From assembly GCF_017312485.1 (NCBI RefSeq), contig NZ_BMBA01000001.1, forward strand, positions 944,396-1,008,395: a stretch of 64,000 bases of DNA, written 5' to 3'. Below are positions 53,338-62,061 of the stretch, in pieces. This DNA is from Clostridium zeae. Its GTDB lineage: Bacteria > Bacillota > Clostridia > Clostridiales > Clostridiaceae. Position 1 is the stretch's first letter. Each line of letters starts with the position of its first letter. The notes beneath the pieces are model-generated. The model did no database searches, had not been told where the DNA came from, and saw only the letters and a program-made list of their open reading frames with translations. The position numbers were made by a program, and so were the translations under genes.

Positions 53338-53814
53338 TTGTTTAATAAATATTTAATTGAGTTCATAATAAATCTTATATTGTTTAGCTTTACTTCTATA
53401 ATGATTCCAATATGCATTTATATCCTATTTAAAGACCATAGATCTAAACAAAGAATTGCACATAGTAGTTATTCATATCTTCACTTTGACTATAAGCCAA
53501 GCAAAATCAAAACAATTCTTTTTTACTTTAGTAATGGTTTCATGGCAGTAGCTTTATTGATATGTTTTAAAATTATAATAATTCCTATGTACATGGATTT
53601 GCCTTCATTGGTAAGTGGCAATTATAATTATGTTGAAGGAATTGTCTATAGAAATGATTATGGTAAAGGCTATTCTTCAATATATATTAATGACAGTGAT
53701 GTTCCAATTAAAGAAGCCCATTTTTTCAAATCAAATATATCTGAAAACTATAAGTATAAAATTACATTTTTAAAACATTCAGGTTTCATCATAAAGGCCG
53801 ATAAAATTGAATAA
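53338..53814 (+). CDS. Membrane protein, end of the array
   Basis: 158 residues from TTG behind GAGGTG. Two membrane segments (about 10-30 and 65-87) and a soluble beta-rich C-terminus, similar in layout to DUF3592-type proteins. Membrane immunity proteins are known against pore-forming toxins; the role here is unknown. A GGAGG with no following frame at about 53274 suggests a deleted gene before it. Confidence 0.65.
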   Translation: MFNKYLIEFIINLILFSFTSIMIPICIYILFKDHRSKQRIAHSSYSYLHFDYKPSKIKTILFYFSNGFMAVALLICFKIIIIPMYMDLPSLVSGNYNYVEGIVYRNDYGKGYSSIYINDSDVPIKEAHFFKSNISENYKYKITFLKHSGFIIKADKIE

Positions 53815-53819
53815 TTAGA

Positions 53820-53839
53820 AAGAGCCCTAATGAGCTCTT
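53820..53839. terminator. Terminator between convergent genes
   Basis: AAGAGCCCTAATGAGCTCTT. Confidence 0.65.
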
Positions 53840-53843
53840 CAAC

Positions 53844-54194
53844 TTAATCTGCAAATATAGTATTTTTAACTTTCCATTTTTCTAAAGCAATTCCTACCCA
53901 AAAACCATATATACCAATTGTGATAATAGTTAATAGCAACCACTTTATCCAATTACCAAACAGTCCTATTGCTGAACCAGTAAATTTTAATCTTCTTCCT
54001 TCGACAACTGTATGATTTATTTTCCATCCATATACCATACACAATGCCCAAGGGTAACAAATTCCAAATGTAATAATAGTTATAATTCCGCCTAGTAAAC
54101 TCCAACCTATTAATTGTAGTAGACCACCATCAAAATAAGACTTGCCTTTTACAATATTTCCATTAGTATTTATGTTCACATTTAATTCTGTCAA
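53844..54194 (-). CDS. DUF898-like membrane protein
   Basis: About 117 residues; AAGGAGG precedes a GTG (54203) and two TTGs (54197, 54194), and TTG at 54194 has the best spacing. Pattern YFDGGLLQLIGWSLLGGIIT, GICYPWALCMVYGWKINHTV and TVVEGRRLKFTGS is that of DUF898-type two-repeat membrane proteins. Function unknown. Confidence 0.78.
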   Translation of the reverse strand: MTELNVNINTNGNIVKGKSYFDGGLLQLIGWSLLGGIITIITFGICYPWALCMVYGWKINHTVVEGRRLKFTGSAIGLFGNWIKWLLLTIITIGIYGFWVGIALEKWKVKNTIFAD

Positions 54195-54411
54195 CAACCT
54201 CACCTCCTTCTATAAAGATTATTCTCCATAAAAAGGAATTTCCCTTCTAATTTTCGCACTTTTTTTACATTGTTTTACCTTTTTGTATATAATAACAGAT
54301 TTCAAACACCAATATTATATATTCAATACTAAGAAATAAAACAAACTTCCTTTAGCTGTTTATTCTTAATTATCAGCTTACCTTTTCTATCCCATAATAC
54401 TTTAGACTTAC
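54195..54411. other. AT-rich DNA with no supported gene
   Basis: Upstream region of the DUF898-like gene; nothing else seen. Confidence 0.4.
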
Positions 54412-54619
54412 TCATCTCTGCTTTATCGCTCCATTTACTCTTTTATAACTTCTCTCACCCATACATTTCTTAAAGTTGTCAGTTAGCTTTTCTTTCCTGT
54501 CTTTTGCTAGAGCAGTACGGCCATTGCAAGTATCCTTTAAAACCACTTAGTTCTTCTATTATAAGCACACTTTCTTTTTTACATGAATTACATTCATAGC
54601 TTGTATAAATGCTTTGCAT
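54412..54619 (-). pseudogene. Phage-type zinc-ribbon protein with a frameshift
   Basis: ATG at 54619 behind GAGGGGGG reads MQSIYTSYECNSCKKESVLI then GYLQWPYCSSKRQERK; one base out of frame it continues LTDNFKKCMGERSYKRVNGA and ends IKQR. The Cys spacing and the end ERSYKRVNGAIKQR are those of a small protein frequent in clostridial prophages. Confidence 0.72.
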
Positions 54620-54752
54620 ATGTCCCCCCCTCTTTTTTATATACACAATAAATACTTAACAGTTTAAATATAGCCATTTATCGCCAAATAGAACCACATT
54701 TAATAAATAACTTAGCCTAGTAACATTAAAATAGAATAAAGGAGGTTTTTTT

Positions 54753-54848
54753 ATGAGGATTCATAAAAGAAAAGCATTTCTGCGAATTATTGCAATTTTA
54801 CTTGTAGCAGTTATGCTTATCGAACCTATTATGATGTACTTTTGCTAA
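54753..54848 (+). CDS. 31-residue hydrophobic peptide
   Basis: AAAGGAGG then ATG: basic start MRIHKRKAFL followed by a single membrane helix RIIAILLVAVMLIEPIMMY and a final Cys. The downstream region holds a hairpin GCTTGATTAACGCAATCAAG and a terminator. Size and make-up fit a type I toxin or a membrane micropeptide; no antisense partner was identified. Confidence 0.55.
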   Translation: MRIHKRKAFLRIIAILLVAVMLIEPIMMYFC

Positions 54849-54934
54849 TGTAAAAGTAAGGAATTGCTTGATTAACGCAATCAAGTGACCCCACCTAATA
54901 AAAAAACCTTGTAGAAATATAATAAACAAAATAT

Positions 54935-54968
54935 AAACACCTACAGCTTAACGTTGCAGGTGTTTATA
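54935..54968 (+). terminator. Terminator downstream of the small peptide
   Basis: AAACACCTACA pairs with GCAGGTGTTT, then ATATTTTT. Confidence 0.7.
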
Positions 54969-55167
54969 TTTTTCCCAAAAACAAAAAGCATCCAAATTAT
55001 CTGCATATCTTGAATAGTAAGCTCTATTTATCTAATTTTCAAATTAGTCTTTATTATTTTTCTTACTGCATACTTATATTCTCTATCTAAATTTTTAATA
55101 TAATTTATTGCTTCATTTATTTATTATATTTCTTAATTCTAAGTCCACCGCAGTTATCACTATTACC
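54969..55167. other. AT-rich DNA with no supported gene
   Basis: No frame or hairpin could be supported. Confidence 0.4.
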
Positions 55168-55389
55168 TTATGCTTGCACAATACTTGCATTGCATATCAT
55201 AACATTTACCTGATCATTGTATATACAAATTCTACTTTTGCTTTGCTGAGGTGTTTTCTTTGCTATTGCCTTCCTTAATGCAGCTATTGCAAATACTATG
55301 ATGATAATATAATTGAAAATACTATTTTTATCATCTTCACAGACCCTTTTATAATTATTAAATTGTTTATTATATTTAAAAACTGTCAA
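55168..55389 (-). CDS. Doubtful small membrane protein
   Basis: 73 codons from TTG with a weak AAGGA close by. One hydrophobic segment (SIFNYIIIIVFAIAALRKAI). It may not be a real gene. Confidence 0.3.
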   Translation of the reverse strand: MTVFKYNKQFNNYKRVCEDDKNSIFNYIIIIVFAIAALRKAIAKKTPQQSKSRICIYNDQVNVMICNASIVQA

Positions 55390-55429
55390 TAATCCTTAAT
55401 GCAGATCCCAATAACCATAATTACATTTC

Positions 55430-55465
55430 CACAAGGCAGTCCATATAACTGCCTTGTGATTTTTT
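55430..55465 (+). terminator. Strong terminator hairpin
   Basis: CACAAGGCAGT pairs with ACTGCCTTGTG, then ATTTTTTATTT. No plus-strand gene is seen just upstream, so it may end an unannotated RNA. Confidence 0.65.
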
Positions 55466-55681
55466 ATTTATTTTTTATTTATTTCTTATTTTTCTAATCT
55501 TCCCTTTGATACTTACAATTGCTCTTACCTTGGTTCAAAATCATCCTAGAATTTATATAAACTTCAGCTAAGTATGGTAGAATCTCTTCAGTAATAGCCT
55601 ATATAAGTTTGTTTATTATTTTCTTGATATTAAATTTTCATAAAATATTTATTGTTTTCACTGTTTTAACTCTAGACATAA

Positions 55682-55727
55682 AGAATACCGCAAATCCAAA
55701 GCTACTATTGAATAATACGGTATTTTA
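55682..55727 (-). terminator. Terminator after the small membrane protein
   Basis: GAATACCG and CGGTATTTT with T-rich DNA on the minus strand. Confidence 0.6.
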
Positions 55728-55804
55728 ATTAACTTAACTATTTATAATTATTAATGTTTAAATTATGTATTAAATTTTAATATATAATAATTTTCTTAAC
55801 TTGA

Positions 55805-56089
55805 TTACTTAGACTTTGAGTAAGACGGCTTTTTATATAAGTATATATTATATAAAATTATGTACAATACAAATAAAAGTGTTGCCAAAAATAATTTATC
55901 TCCTGCTTTAGAATCTATATTTACATATACAAAAAATGCTAAGGCACTATATAAAGTCGAAATGCTTTTTTTAAACCTTGGGGCTAAATCATGAATAAGT
56001 GATAAAATAATAAACACTCTTATAAAAAAGGTTATTTGTATTACATTAGCTGCACCTACATTGCTTAGTTTTGAAATTAGGTTGTCCAC
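55805..56089 (-). CDS. Small membrane protein
   Basis: 94 codons from GTG; no good ribosome binding site was found. Two to three hydrophobic segments (VIQITFFIRVFIILSLIHDL; LFLATLLFVLYIILYNIYLY) and a basic tail. A terminator follows. The gene is plausible and the start is uncertain. Confidence 0.5.
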   Translation of the reverse strand: MDNLISKLSNVGAANVIQITFFIRVFIILSLIHDLAPRFKKSISTLYSALAFFVYVNIDSKAGDKLFLATLLFVLYIILYNIYLYKKPSYSKSK

Positions 56090-56280
56090 AATCGAAATTG
56101 CATATGAACATAAAAAATAAGAAACTATTAATATTATTCAACTTTCAAAGATTATCTATTTACATATACCTAAAATGAGAGTTTGAAAACATTTTAATGT
56201 TATTTCACAAAAAAGAGCCCAGCAATCACCCTCTAGCCAAGCTCCTTCATACTATTCAATCTTTTATATTAATTTACTTA

Positions 56281-57558
56281 CTACACAAGCTTCATCCCAA
56301 ACACATTTGTAAGATTTAATTTTTCTATTCTTCTTGCTATTTCTTCTTTATCTATAGTGTAAAGTCCTTCTGCCTGCATTCTCTTAAAATAGTCTGAGCC
56401 TGCAAAGGTGAATCTGCCTTTTCTTCCTTCTCTTGTCACTGATTTTTCGTTAGCATAGCTTATCATATCACCTATAGCAACTGCTCTTGGAAGGATTAGC
56501 GCTGGCATTCCTAGTGCAAATCTTACTGCATTGTGACCTGCAAGCGATCCTGTACTTATAGCTTCTGTATGCCCAACAAAAAGTCCTGCTTTTTCTCCAG
56601 CACAGAATAAGTTATCTACTCCTATAACCTTCATGTCATCTGTTCTTGGTGCCACTGATAGATATCTTATTGAGTTTCCTTTGCTTCCTGCATATGGATC
56701 AACGTATTTTGCACTTTCTAGTCCTTTTATCTTTCTAAGTTTATCTAAAGGATAATAGGAAGTCATCAGCTTCGCATGTCCTGTATCTAATAAGATTATA
56801 TTTTCTGCAAATTCTTTTAGAGCGTATTGCTGACAAACCTTTGCTTCTAGTTTTCCGTAGTTTATATCTTCTTCTGGTACTTGTAGTATTACAACACCTG
56901 TTTCATCAAGCTGCTCTACTATATCTTTTGCTAAACTTTCTTTTGCTAACTTACAAGAACCACTGAAGGCTCCAAGCTCATCTCCGTTTCTTTCACCTTG
57001 GATATCAGAAACCCCTGCTCTTTCACTTATACTGATTCTTGGTCCAAAAGCTGGGCATCTTAAAATACACATAGAGCATCCATTACCATATCTTAAACAG
57101 TTACCCATTGGTCCAGTAGAACCTGTAGTTTCTATAAATACATCCCCTTCAACATAGCTTCCATCAGCTAAGTAAATTCCTGTTATCTTTTTTCCTTCCA
57201 TGCTTATATCAGTTACTCTGGCAACTGTATGAACATTAATATCTAGCTCTTTTAGATAGTTTAATACTTCACCTTCTATTTTGTTTACATCATAGAGACT
57301 TGCATGTTTATGTCCCGGGAAATCAATATTCCTGTGTCTGCTCACTCTATCTGTTATATTAATTAAATCTCCTGCTCCTAAAGCTATAAGCTCTTCAGAG
57401 GCAGTATACCTTCCGTTGTTTCTCATGATTCCGCCAACATTGCCTAGTCCAAGTAGAAGATCTGTTTTTTCAAAAATGTGAACTTCTGCTCCAGCCTTTT
57501 TAGCAGTAATCGCAGCTGCACAACCTGCCCAACCTCCACCTATTACTACTATCTTCAT
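56281..57558 (-). CDS. FAD-dependent oxidoreductase (GidA/FAD_oxidored-like)
   Basis: 425 residues. N-terminal dinucleotide-binding motif IVVIGGGWAGCAAAITAKKA; Cys motif CSMCILRCPAFGPR midway; C-terminal FAD contact NLFCAGEKAGLFVGHTEAIS. It overlaps the preceding gene by ATGA, so the two work together: the partner is a ferredoxin-reductase-like electron carrier. Substrate unknown. Confidence 0.9.
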   Translation of the reverse strand: MKIVVIGGGWAGCAAAITAKKAGAEVHIFEKTDLLLGLGNVGGIMRNNGRYTASEELIALGAGDLINITDRVSRHRNIDFPGHKHASLYDVNKIEGEVLNYLKELDINVHTVARVTDISMEGKKITGIYLADGSYVEGDVFIETTGSTGPMGNCLRYGNGCSMCILRCPAFGPRISISERAGVSDIQGERNGDELGAFSGSCKLAKESLAKDIVEQLDETGVVILQVPEEDINYGKLEAKVCQQYALKEFAENIILLDTGHAKLMTSYYPLDKLRKIKGLESAKYVDPYAGSKGNSIRYLSVAPRTDDMKVIGVDNLFCAGEKAGLFVGHTEAISTGSLAGHNAVRFALGMPALILPRAVAIGDMISYANEKSVTREGRKGRFTFAGSDYFKRMQAEGLYTIDKEEIARRIEKLNLTNVFGMKLV

Positions 57559-58532
57559 ATAAATCTTCTCCCCTCAAAAATATTCCTTGGATCTGTCTGT
57601 ACCTTACATAACCTCTTAACCTTGTGTCCTTGGAATCTAGCAGTACAACTACCACAAACTCCTTCACCACAACACATTTTTGCATTATTGCAACAAGACA
57701 CTTTAACATCTCTCTTATTAATGCTGTTTAAGAACTCAATAACCTTGAAGCTCAATATATCTGCTCCAGCTACATGAATAAGAGTAACACCCTTTGCAAT
57801 TTCTTCTTCAATAAGCTTTTTGATTTCATCTGTAAGCTTACCTTTATCAATAGTATTAATCTCTTCATGGCCTTCAGTATATTGTTTTAGATATTCATTC
57901 ACATACACATCTTTATAGGGAGACTTGTCTATCACTATTTTTAAAGTATTTTTGTTGTTTGAAAGTTTTCTTATTACTGGTATCGATGGTGCCATACCTA
58001 TTCCTCTTGCAATAACAAGAGCTTTGTTATCCTTTAACTCATTTATAGATTTTAGTCCAAAAACTCCATTCCAATATGGCCCCCTTATGACCATTTCATC
58101 ATCTATCTTTATATCAAGTAGTTTCTTTGTTTTAATTCCCCTTATTTCAATCATTATAGATACTATATCACTTTCTATATCTGACTCCATAATAGATATT
58201 GGAACATCAAAATAGAAGTTTTCATCTGTTCTAATAAAAACATAACTACCAGGATGAACTAAATCTAAGGCAAGCTTGTGTGGGGCAATGAACCTAATAA
58301 GTAATACATCGCCTTCTAGATGTCCTACTTCTTTTACTTTACATCTAAAAGTCTCTCTCCCTTTCTTAGCTGCTTTTCCATTGTTGTTAAATTCCTGATA
58401 TATACAAACACCCTTCCAATTGAGGCAATCGCAAAAACACTTTCCATGTAGCTGAGAGCACAATATACATTCACCAGCTTCTGCTAAATGACAAGGGCAT
58501 GGTTCTGTTATAAAAGAGCGACTTTTTTGCAA
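57555..58532 (-). CDS. Ferredoxin-NAD reductase-like electron transfer protein (sulfide/dihydroorotate dehydrogenase type)
   Basis: 325 residues from TTG; no ribosome binding site is visible. Cys-rich N-terminus (CPCHLAEAGECILCSQLHGK then CFCDCLNWKGVC) likely carries a cluster. FAD/NAD-binding centre (YVFIRTDENFYFDVPIS; ALVIARGIGMAPSIPV) and a C-terminal [2Fe-2S] motif (CCGEGVCGSC). It resembles PyrK-type subunits and passes electrons to the FAD enzyme encoded next. A hairpin abuts the start. Confidence 0.88.
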   Translation of the reverse strand: MQKSRSFITEPCPCHLAEAGECILCSQLHGKCFCDCLNWKGVCIYQEFNNNGKAAKKGRETFRCKVKEVGHLEGDVLLIRFIAPHKLALDLVHPGSYVFIRTDENFYFDVPISIMESDIESDIVSIMIEIRGIKTKKLLDIKIDDEMVIRGPYWNGVFGLKSINELKDNKALVIARGIGMAPSIPVIRKLSNNKNTLKIVIDKSPYKDVYVNEYLKQYTEGHEEINTIDKGKLTDEIKKLIEEEIAKGVTLIHVAGADILSFKVIEFLNSINKRDVKVSCCNNAKMCCGEGVCGSCTARFQGHKVKRLCKVQTDPRNIFEGRRFI

Positions 58533-58535
58533 ATG

Positions 58536-58563
58536 AAAAGGCTCGCAAATGCGAACCTTTTTA
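58536..58563 (-). other. Hairpin abutting the TTG start
   Basis: AAAAGGTTCGCA and TGCGAGCCTTTT form a terminator-like stem three bases from the start codon of the next gene, with no ribosome binding site between. It may be the terminator of the gene at 58586, or an attenuator. Confidence 0.6.
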
Positions 58564-58585
58564 TTTATAGCTGTTTTTTTAGGTA

Positions 58586-58756
58586 CTATTTTTTCTCATC
58601 CAACTTTAAATAAATTCTCTCTAAAGTATATAAACCAGGCGCCAAGAAAAATACAAATGTAAAAATGCAAGTCATTACTGGCTCTCCATTAAATATTGCC
58701 CCTCCAATATAAAAAGCTACAGCTCCACTTAATATAGACATAATAATTAATGCCAT
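58586..58756 (-). CDS. Small membrane protein
   Basis: 56 residues behind GAGGGGAG. Two hydrophobic segments (ALIIMSILSGAVAFYIGGAI; CIFTFVFFLAPGLYTLERIY) and a charged tail. No family recognised. Confidence 0.7.
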   Translation of the reverse strand: MALIIMSILSGAVAFYIGGAIFNGEPVMTCIFTFVFFLAPGLYTLERIYLKLDEKK

Positions 58757-58799
58757 AAAACTCCCCTCAATTCCCTAAATATAATCCTTTAAAAGGCCA

Positions 58800-58979
58800 C
58801 TATTCTTCCTTTTCAAAAACTAAATCAAACCTTTTCACTAATCCATGACCATCAAATTTTGTAGGTATTGCGGTTACAAATCTCCATCCTTTTGAACTGT
58901 ATTCATTAATTAATTCTTTATGATTGGCATCTCCAAACAACCCTTCGGTTTTTGCCTCCACATATGTATACTTATACAT
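58800..58979 (-). CDS. DUF4177 protein
   Basis: 59 residues behind GGGGAGGG. YKYTYVEAKTEGLFGDANHK and NEYSSKGWRFVTAIPT follow DUF4177. Function unknown. Probably cotranscribed with the small membrane protein downstream. Confidence 0.85.
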   Translation of the reverse strand: MYKYTYVEAKTEGLFGDANHKELINEYSSKGWRFVTAIPTKFDGHGLVKRFDLVFEKEE

Positions 58980-59017
58980 AAAATCCCTCCCCTTACTTAC
59001 TTTTTCACCTATAAAAT

Positions 59018-59371
59018 CTATTTATCATCCGAATTATCTTCAGTGACATACCAACCCTTTGAAGTATTTTTTAAGTGAAACAAATGTATATTTTCTCCAT
59101 CTGCTCTGCCATTATTTTGATTAAAAAAGTTATATTTATCATTGCTTACTATGCCGCAAATGGCTGTTTCTCCAACAATTCGAGCAGGTTTTACTTCAAT
59201 TAAATCATAATGCTTTGATGTAACAGTCTGTAAATATAACTTACAAGCATCTTCAGGCGTAAGTCCATACCTTCTTCTCTTATTTAAATAAACTGTACCT
59301 AAAACTGCCACTAAAACAACTACAACAATTAAACTAATTATAACTTTCTTATTTTTCAGCCCCATTTTCAA
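59018..59371 (-). CDS. Membrane-anchored protein of unknown function
   Basis: 117 residues from TTG behind AAGGGGG. N-terminal membrane helix (residues 10-28) and a small extracellular domain (DACKLYLQTVTSKHYDLIEV; NTSKGWYVTEDNSDDK) that resembles NTF2-like folds. No family recognised. Confidence 0.7.
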   Translation of the reverse strand: MKMGLKNKKVIISLIVVVVLVAVLGTVYLNKRRRYGLTPEDACKLYLQTVTSKHYDLIEVKPARIVGETAICGIVSNDKYNFFNQNNGRADGENIHLFHLKNTSKGWYVTEDNSDDK

Positions 59372-59479
59372 TATAATTCCCCCTTAATATCATTACTTTA
59401 TATTACATATATTACCACAGGAATATTCGTCATTCTACAATTTTTACCATATAGCTTCATACTTGAGATATAAAATTTA

Positions 59480-59509
59480 AGGCTTCTCCTAATTTCTAAG
59501 GAGAAGCCT
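59480..59509. terminator. Strong hairpin
   Basis: AGGCTTCTCCT pairs with AGGAGAAGCCT. It lies between the kinase gene (with a repeat A copy in between) and the 59018 gene. Confidence 0.6.
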
Positions 59510-59538
59510 CAAAAGCATATATATTCAAGATTATTTTA

Positions 59539-59952
59539 GGTTTAGTTATAAGTAATATTATTATTGAAATTAATTTGTTAGGCAGGAGATGCTATATGAG
59601 CGAGCTATTAGAATTAAATGATTTTTTCATATGTAGTGGCTCTAAAAAATCGCTAATCGTTCTTTATTCGTGATTTTTTTACGCATCTGCCTTTTCTGAA
59701 CGTATGTGAAGAAATTCTGGCAGGCGATATATTTTTACTTTTTAATAATATAGCATTTTTATTTTATTAAATTTAAGATATAAAATATTTATAGAATGCA
59801 TGGATTTTTAAAAAGCAAAACTGTACTGTTCGAACGTAGTGAGTTTACAGTTTTAGCCATGGAATATGAGAAAATCATATTAATTCTTTGCGAAGTCTCA
59901 TTAAAGCATCGGATGACTAACAAATTAATTTCAACACAATGCTTTTATATCA
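59539..59952 (+). repeat. Repeat family A, copy interrupted by a nested insertion
   Basis: Left arm TTGAAATTAATTTGTTAG and right arm CTAACAAATTAATTTCAA match each other although both differ from other copies. The body is broken within GATTTTTTCATATGTAGTGGC and resumes at AACTGTACTGTTCGAACG; the ~175 inserted bases include a C element. Inserted span about 59642-59815. Confidence 0.82.
59643..59740 (+). repeat. Repeat family C, copy nested in a repeat A
   Basis: AAAAAATCGCTAATCG...GTGATTTTTTTACGCATC, then CTGCCTTTTC pairing with GAAATTCTGGCAG. Compared with the copy at 9824, CTGCA/TGCAG has become CTGCC/GGCAG. Confidence 0.75.
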
Positions 59953-59967
59953 TAAAGCATTTAAACT

Positions 59968-62061
59968 CTAAGAATATATATCAGAAAACTCGATACTTAT
60001 TCTCTCCACATTAGATCTAACTTCCGTCTCTTTATGTTCTTCTTGTGGAGTATCTAAAATTTCTACCGGTAAAGTAATATAAAACTCTGTGCCTTCCCCT
60101 AGCTTACTTTTCACATGTATTAAGCCTTTATGAAGTTCAACCAGTGCTTTTACTAATGACAATCCTATTCCAGTGCCTTGAACAAAATTTAAAAGAGCAT
60201 TATCAGCTTGTCTATATCTTTCAAATATAAGTTCCTGATGCTGTTCATCTATTCCAACTCCACTATCTTTAACAATTATACTTATCTCTTTTCCTACATC
60301 CTCAATGTATACAAATATCGTACCGCCTTCGTTTGTGAACTTAATAGCATTTGAAAGCAAATTAAGCATTATTCTTTCGATTTTATCGTAGTCAAAGGCC
60401 ATATACTTTTCTTCTACTTCAGTATCGAAGATAAGAGTTATATTTTTACTCTCGCAATAGCTTACTACTGACATAGTGATATCTTCTATAACATCTACTA
60501 TATTTCCATTTCTTTTTTTAAGCTCGAAAAAGCCTGAATCAATCTTTGATAGATCAATTAGATTATTGACTAGCCTCAGAAGTCTATAGCAGTTCTGTTT
60601 TATGGTTTTGTAATATGATTGTATTTTATCTATAGAATTTATCATAGAATCATGGGAATCATATAATGCTAATATTTGAATTGCTCCGAGTATTACATTT
60701 AAAGGAGTTCTAAGTTCATGAGAAACATTTGCAAAGTGTTCTGTTATGCGCTTATTAAGATATATTGTATCTTCAAGCATTTTTCCTTTTTCTTCAATGT
60801 CAGCTGATAATTTCTCTACTTTCTTTTGAGTACTTAAGTCTTTAAAAACTATAAGAACAGAAGGCTTTCCTCGGTATATAATATAAGTCCCATGAATTTT
60901 AACAGAAATTTGTCTTCCATCTATAGTTATAAGCGTAGTATCATATGTTTCACCACTTCTCTTATTTGTAAGTATATCATTATATATTTCCATACTTTTG
61001 TTAAATTTTTCTTCTTCAATAAATTTAGTAAAATCAACCTTCATGAAATCTTGCGCTTTAGAAAAGCCAAGCATTTTTGCTGCTGTTTCATTTGCAAATA
61101 CATGCTTATAATCCGAATGAATAACTATAGCGTCACTTGAATTCTCAATAAGAATTCTATAACACTCTTCATTATTTACCATAGCCTCTTCAAACATTAT
61201 TCTAAGATCACTTTCCTGCTCAAGTCTATCCTTTGTCTCTATTAATGCCCCAGTGACTTTATTAAACGGTTGTTTAAGACCGCACTGAACCACACCTTTG
61301 TATAACATATAAAAAGCGATTGTCCTAAAAACAAAAGCACTGGTATTTTCAATGCATAGAGTGTAATCAAATAAAAGAAGAAGTATTTTATTTATTATTG
61401 TAAAAATAATATATAATTCCATAAAAAAAATCAATTCTTTGTTCTCTCTATTAGAAGCCTTATATAGTATTATACCGCTTATAAAAAGGACTATAATTAT
61501 GATTACTCTACTGGCTTGATTGAATAATGTATTACCTATACCTTCTATATAGTTAACTGGAAAGATTTTAAAAACATATATACTTAATAGAATTGCTACT
61601 AGAGCAATTATGTATATGCATCTGAACATATTGATGTTGATTTTTTTAATTCCTCTATATAGTAATATACTTGATATTAAAATAGTTATACTACTAATGT
61701 ACCTAGCTGAAATCCAAAGGGAAGAGGATAAATTAGCTGAATTTAGACCAAATATTCCTACATTGAAATAAGTCACAGTATGAAGTACATCGATGGTCCC
61801 AACTGTCAAAAACCCCATACCTAAAAGCATAAAAAAATCATTGTTACTTAGCTTATAGGTATTACTGGCAAAGAAGTAGATAGCAAAACATATTATTATA
61901 CCAATAAACATAACTATACTATGGTAAAACATGTAGTCCGCTTCTATGAGTTTTTGTGAAATGCAAATACTTAAGATTATTAATAGTAAACTCTTTATTA
62001 CTTCATTTTTAATACTAAAATCCGTGGTACTTTTACTAATATACTTCGCTGTCTTAATCAT
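59968..62061 (-). CDS. Sensor histidine kinase with MASE3-type membrane domain and PAS
   Basis: 697 residues from the ATG at 62061 (TAGGTG five bases upstream; an ATG at 62079 has none). Eight or so membrane helices (residues 15-260) of MASE3 type, with the motif GMGFLTVGTIDVLHTVTYF. A PAS domain follows (CYRILIENSSDAIVIHSDYK), then HisKA with FANVSHELRTPLNVILGAIQ and HATPase_c with DSGVGIDEQHQELIFERYRQ. No receiver or regulator gene is adjacent, so it is an orphan kinase, of the kind that feeds sporulation phosphorelays in clostridia (inference). Confidence 0.93.
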   Translation of the reverse strand: MIKTAKYISKSTTDFSIKNEVIKSLLLIILSICISQKLIEADYMFYHSIVMFIGIIICFAIYFFASNTYKLSNNDFFMLLGMGFLTVGTIDVLHTVTYFNVGIFGLNSANLSSSLWISARYISSITILISSILLYRGIKKININMFRCIYIIALVAILLSIYVFKIFPVNYIEGIGNTLFNQASRVIIIIVLFISGIILYKASNRENKELIFFMELYIIFTIINKILLLLFDYTLCIENTSAFVFRTIAFYMLYKGVVQCGLKQPFNKVTGALIETKDRLEQESDLRIMFEEAMVNNEECYRILIENSSDAIVIHSDYKHVFANETAAKMLGFSKAQDFMKVDFTKFIEEEKFNKSMEIYNDILTNKRSGETYDTTLITIDGRQISVKIHGTYIIYRGKPSVLIVFKDLSTQKKVEKLSADIEEKGKMLEDTIYLNKRITEHFANVSHELRTPLNVILGAIQILALYDSHDSMINSIDKIQSYYKTIKQNCYRLLRLVNNLIDLSKIDSGFFELKKRNGNIVDVIEDITMSVVSYCESKNITLIFDTEVEEKYMAFDYDKIERIMLNLLSNAIKFTNEGGTIFVYIEDVGKEISIIVKDSGVGIDEQHQELIFERYRQADNALLNFVQGTGIGLSLVKALVELHKGLIHVKSKLGEGTEFYITLPVEILDTPQEEHKETEVRSNVERISIEFSDIYS

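Noticed and set aside
59510-59530. GCATATATA sequence after the 59480 hairpin
   Set aside because: Lacks the TTTTTCACTA part and has no downstream DUF1659-type gene, so it is probably chance.
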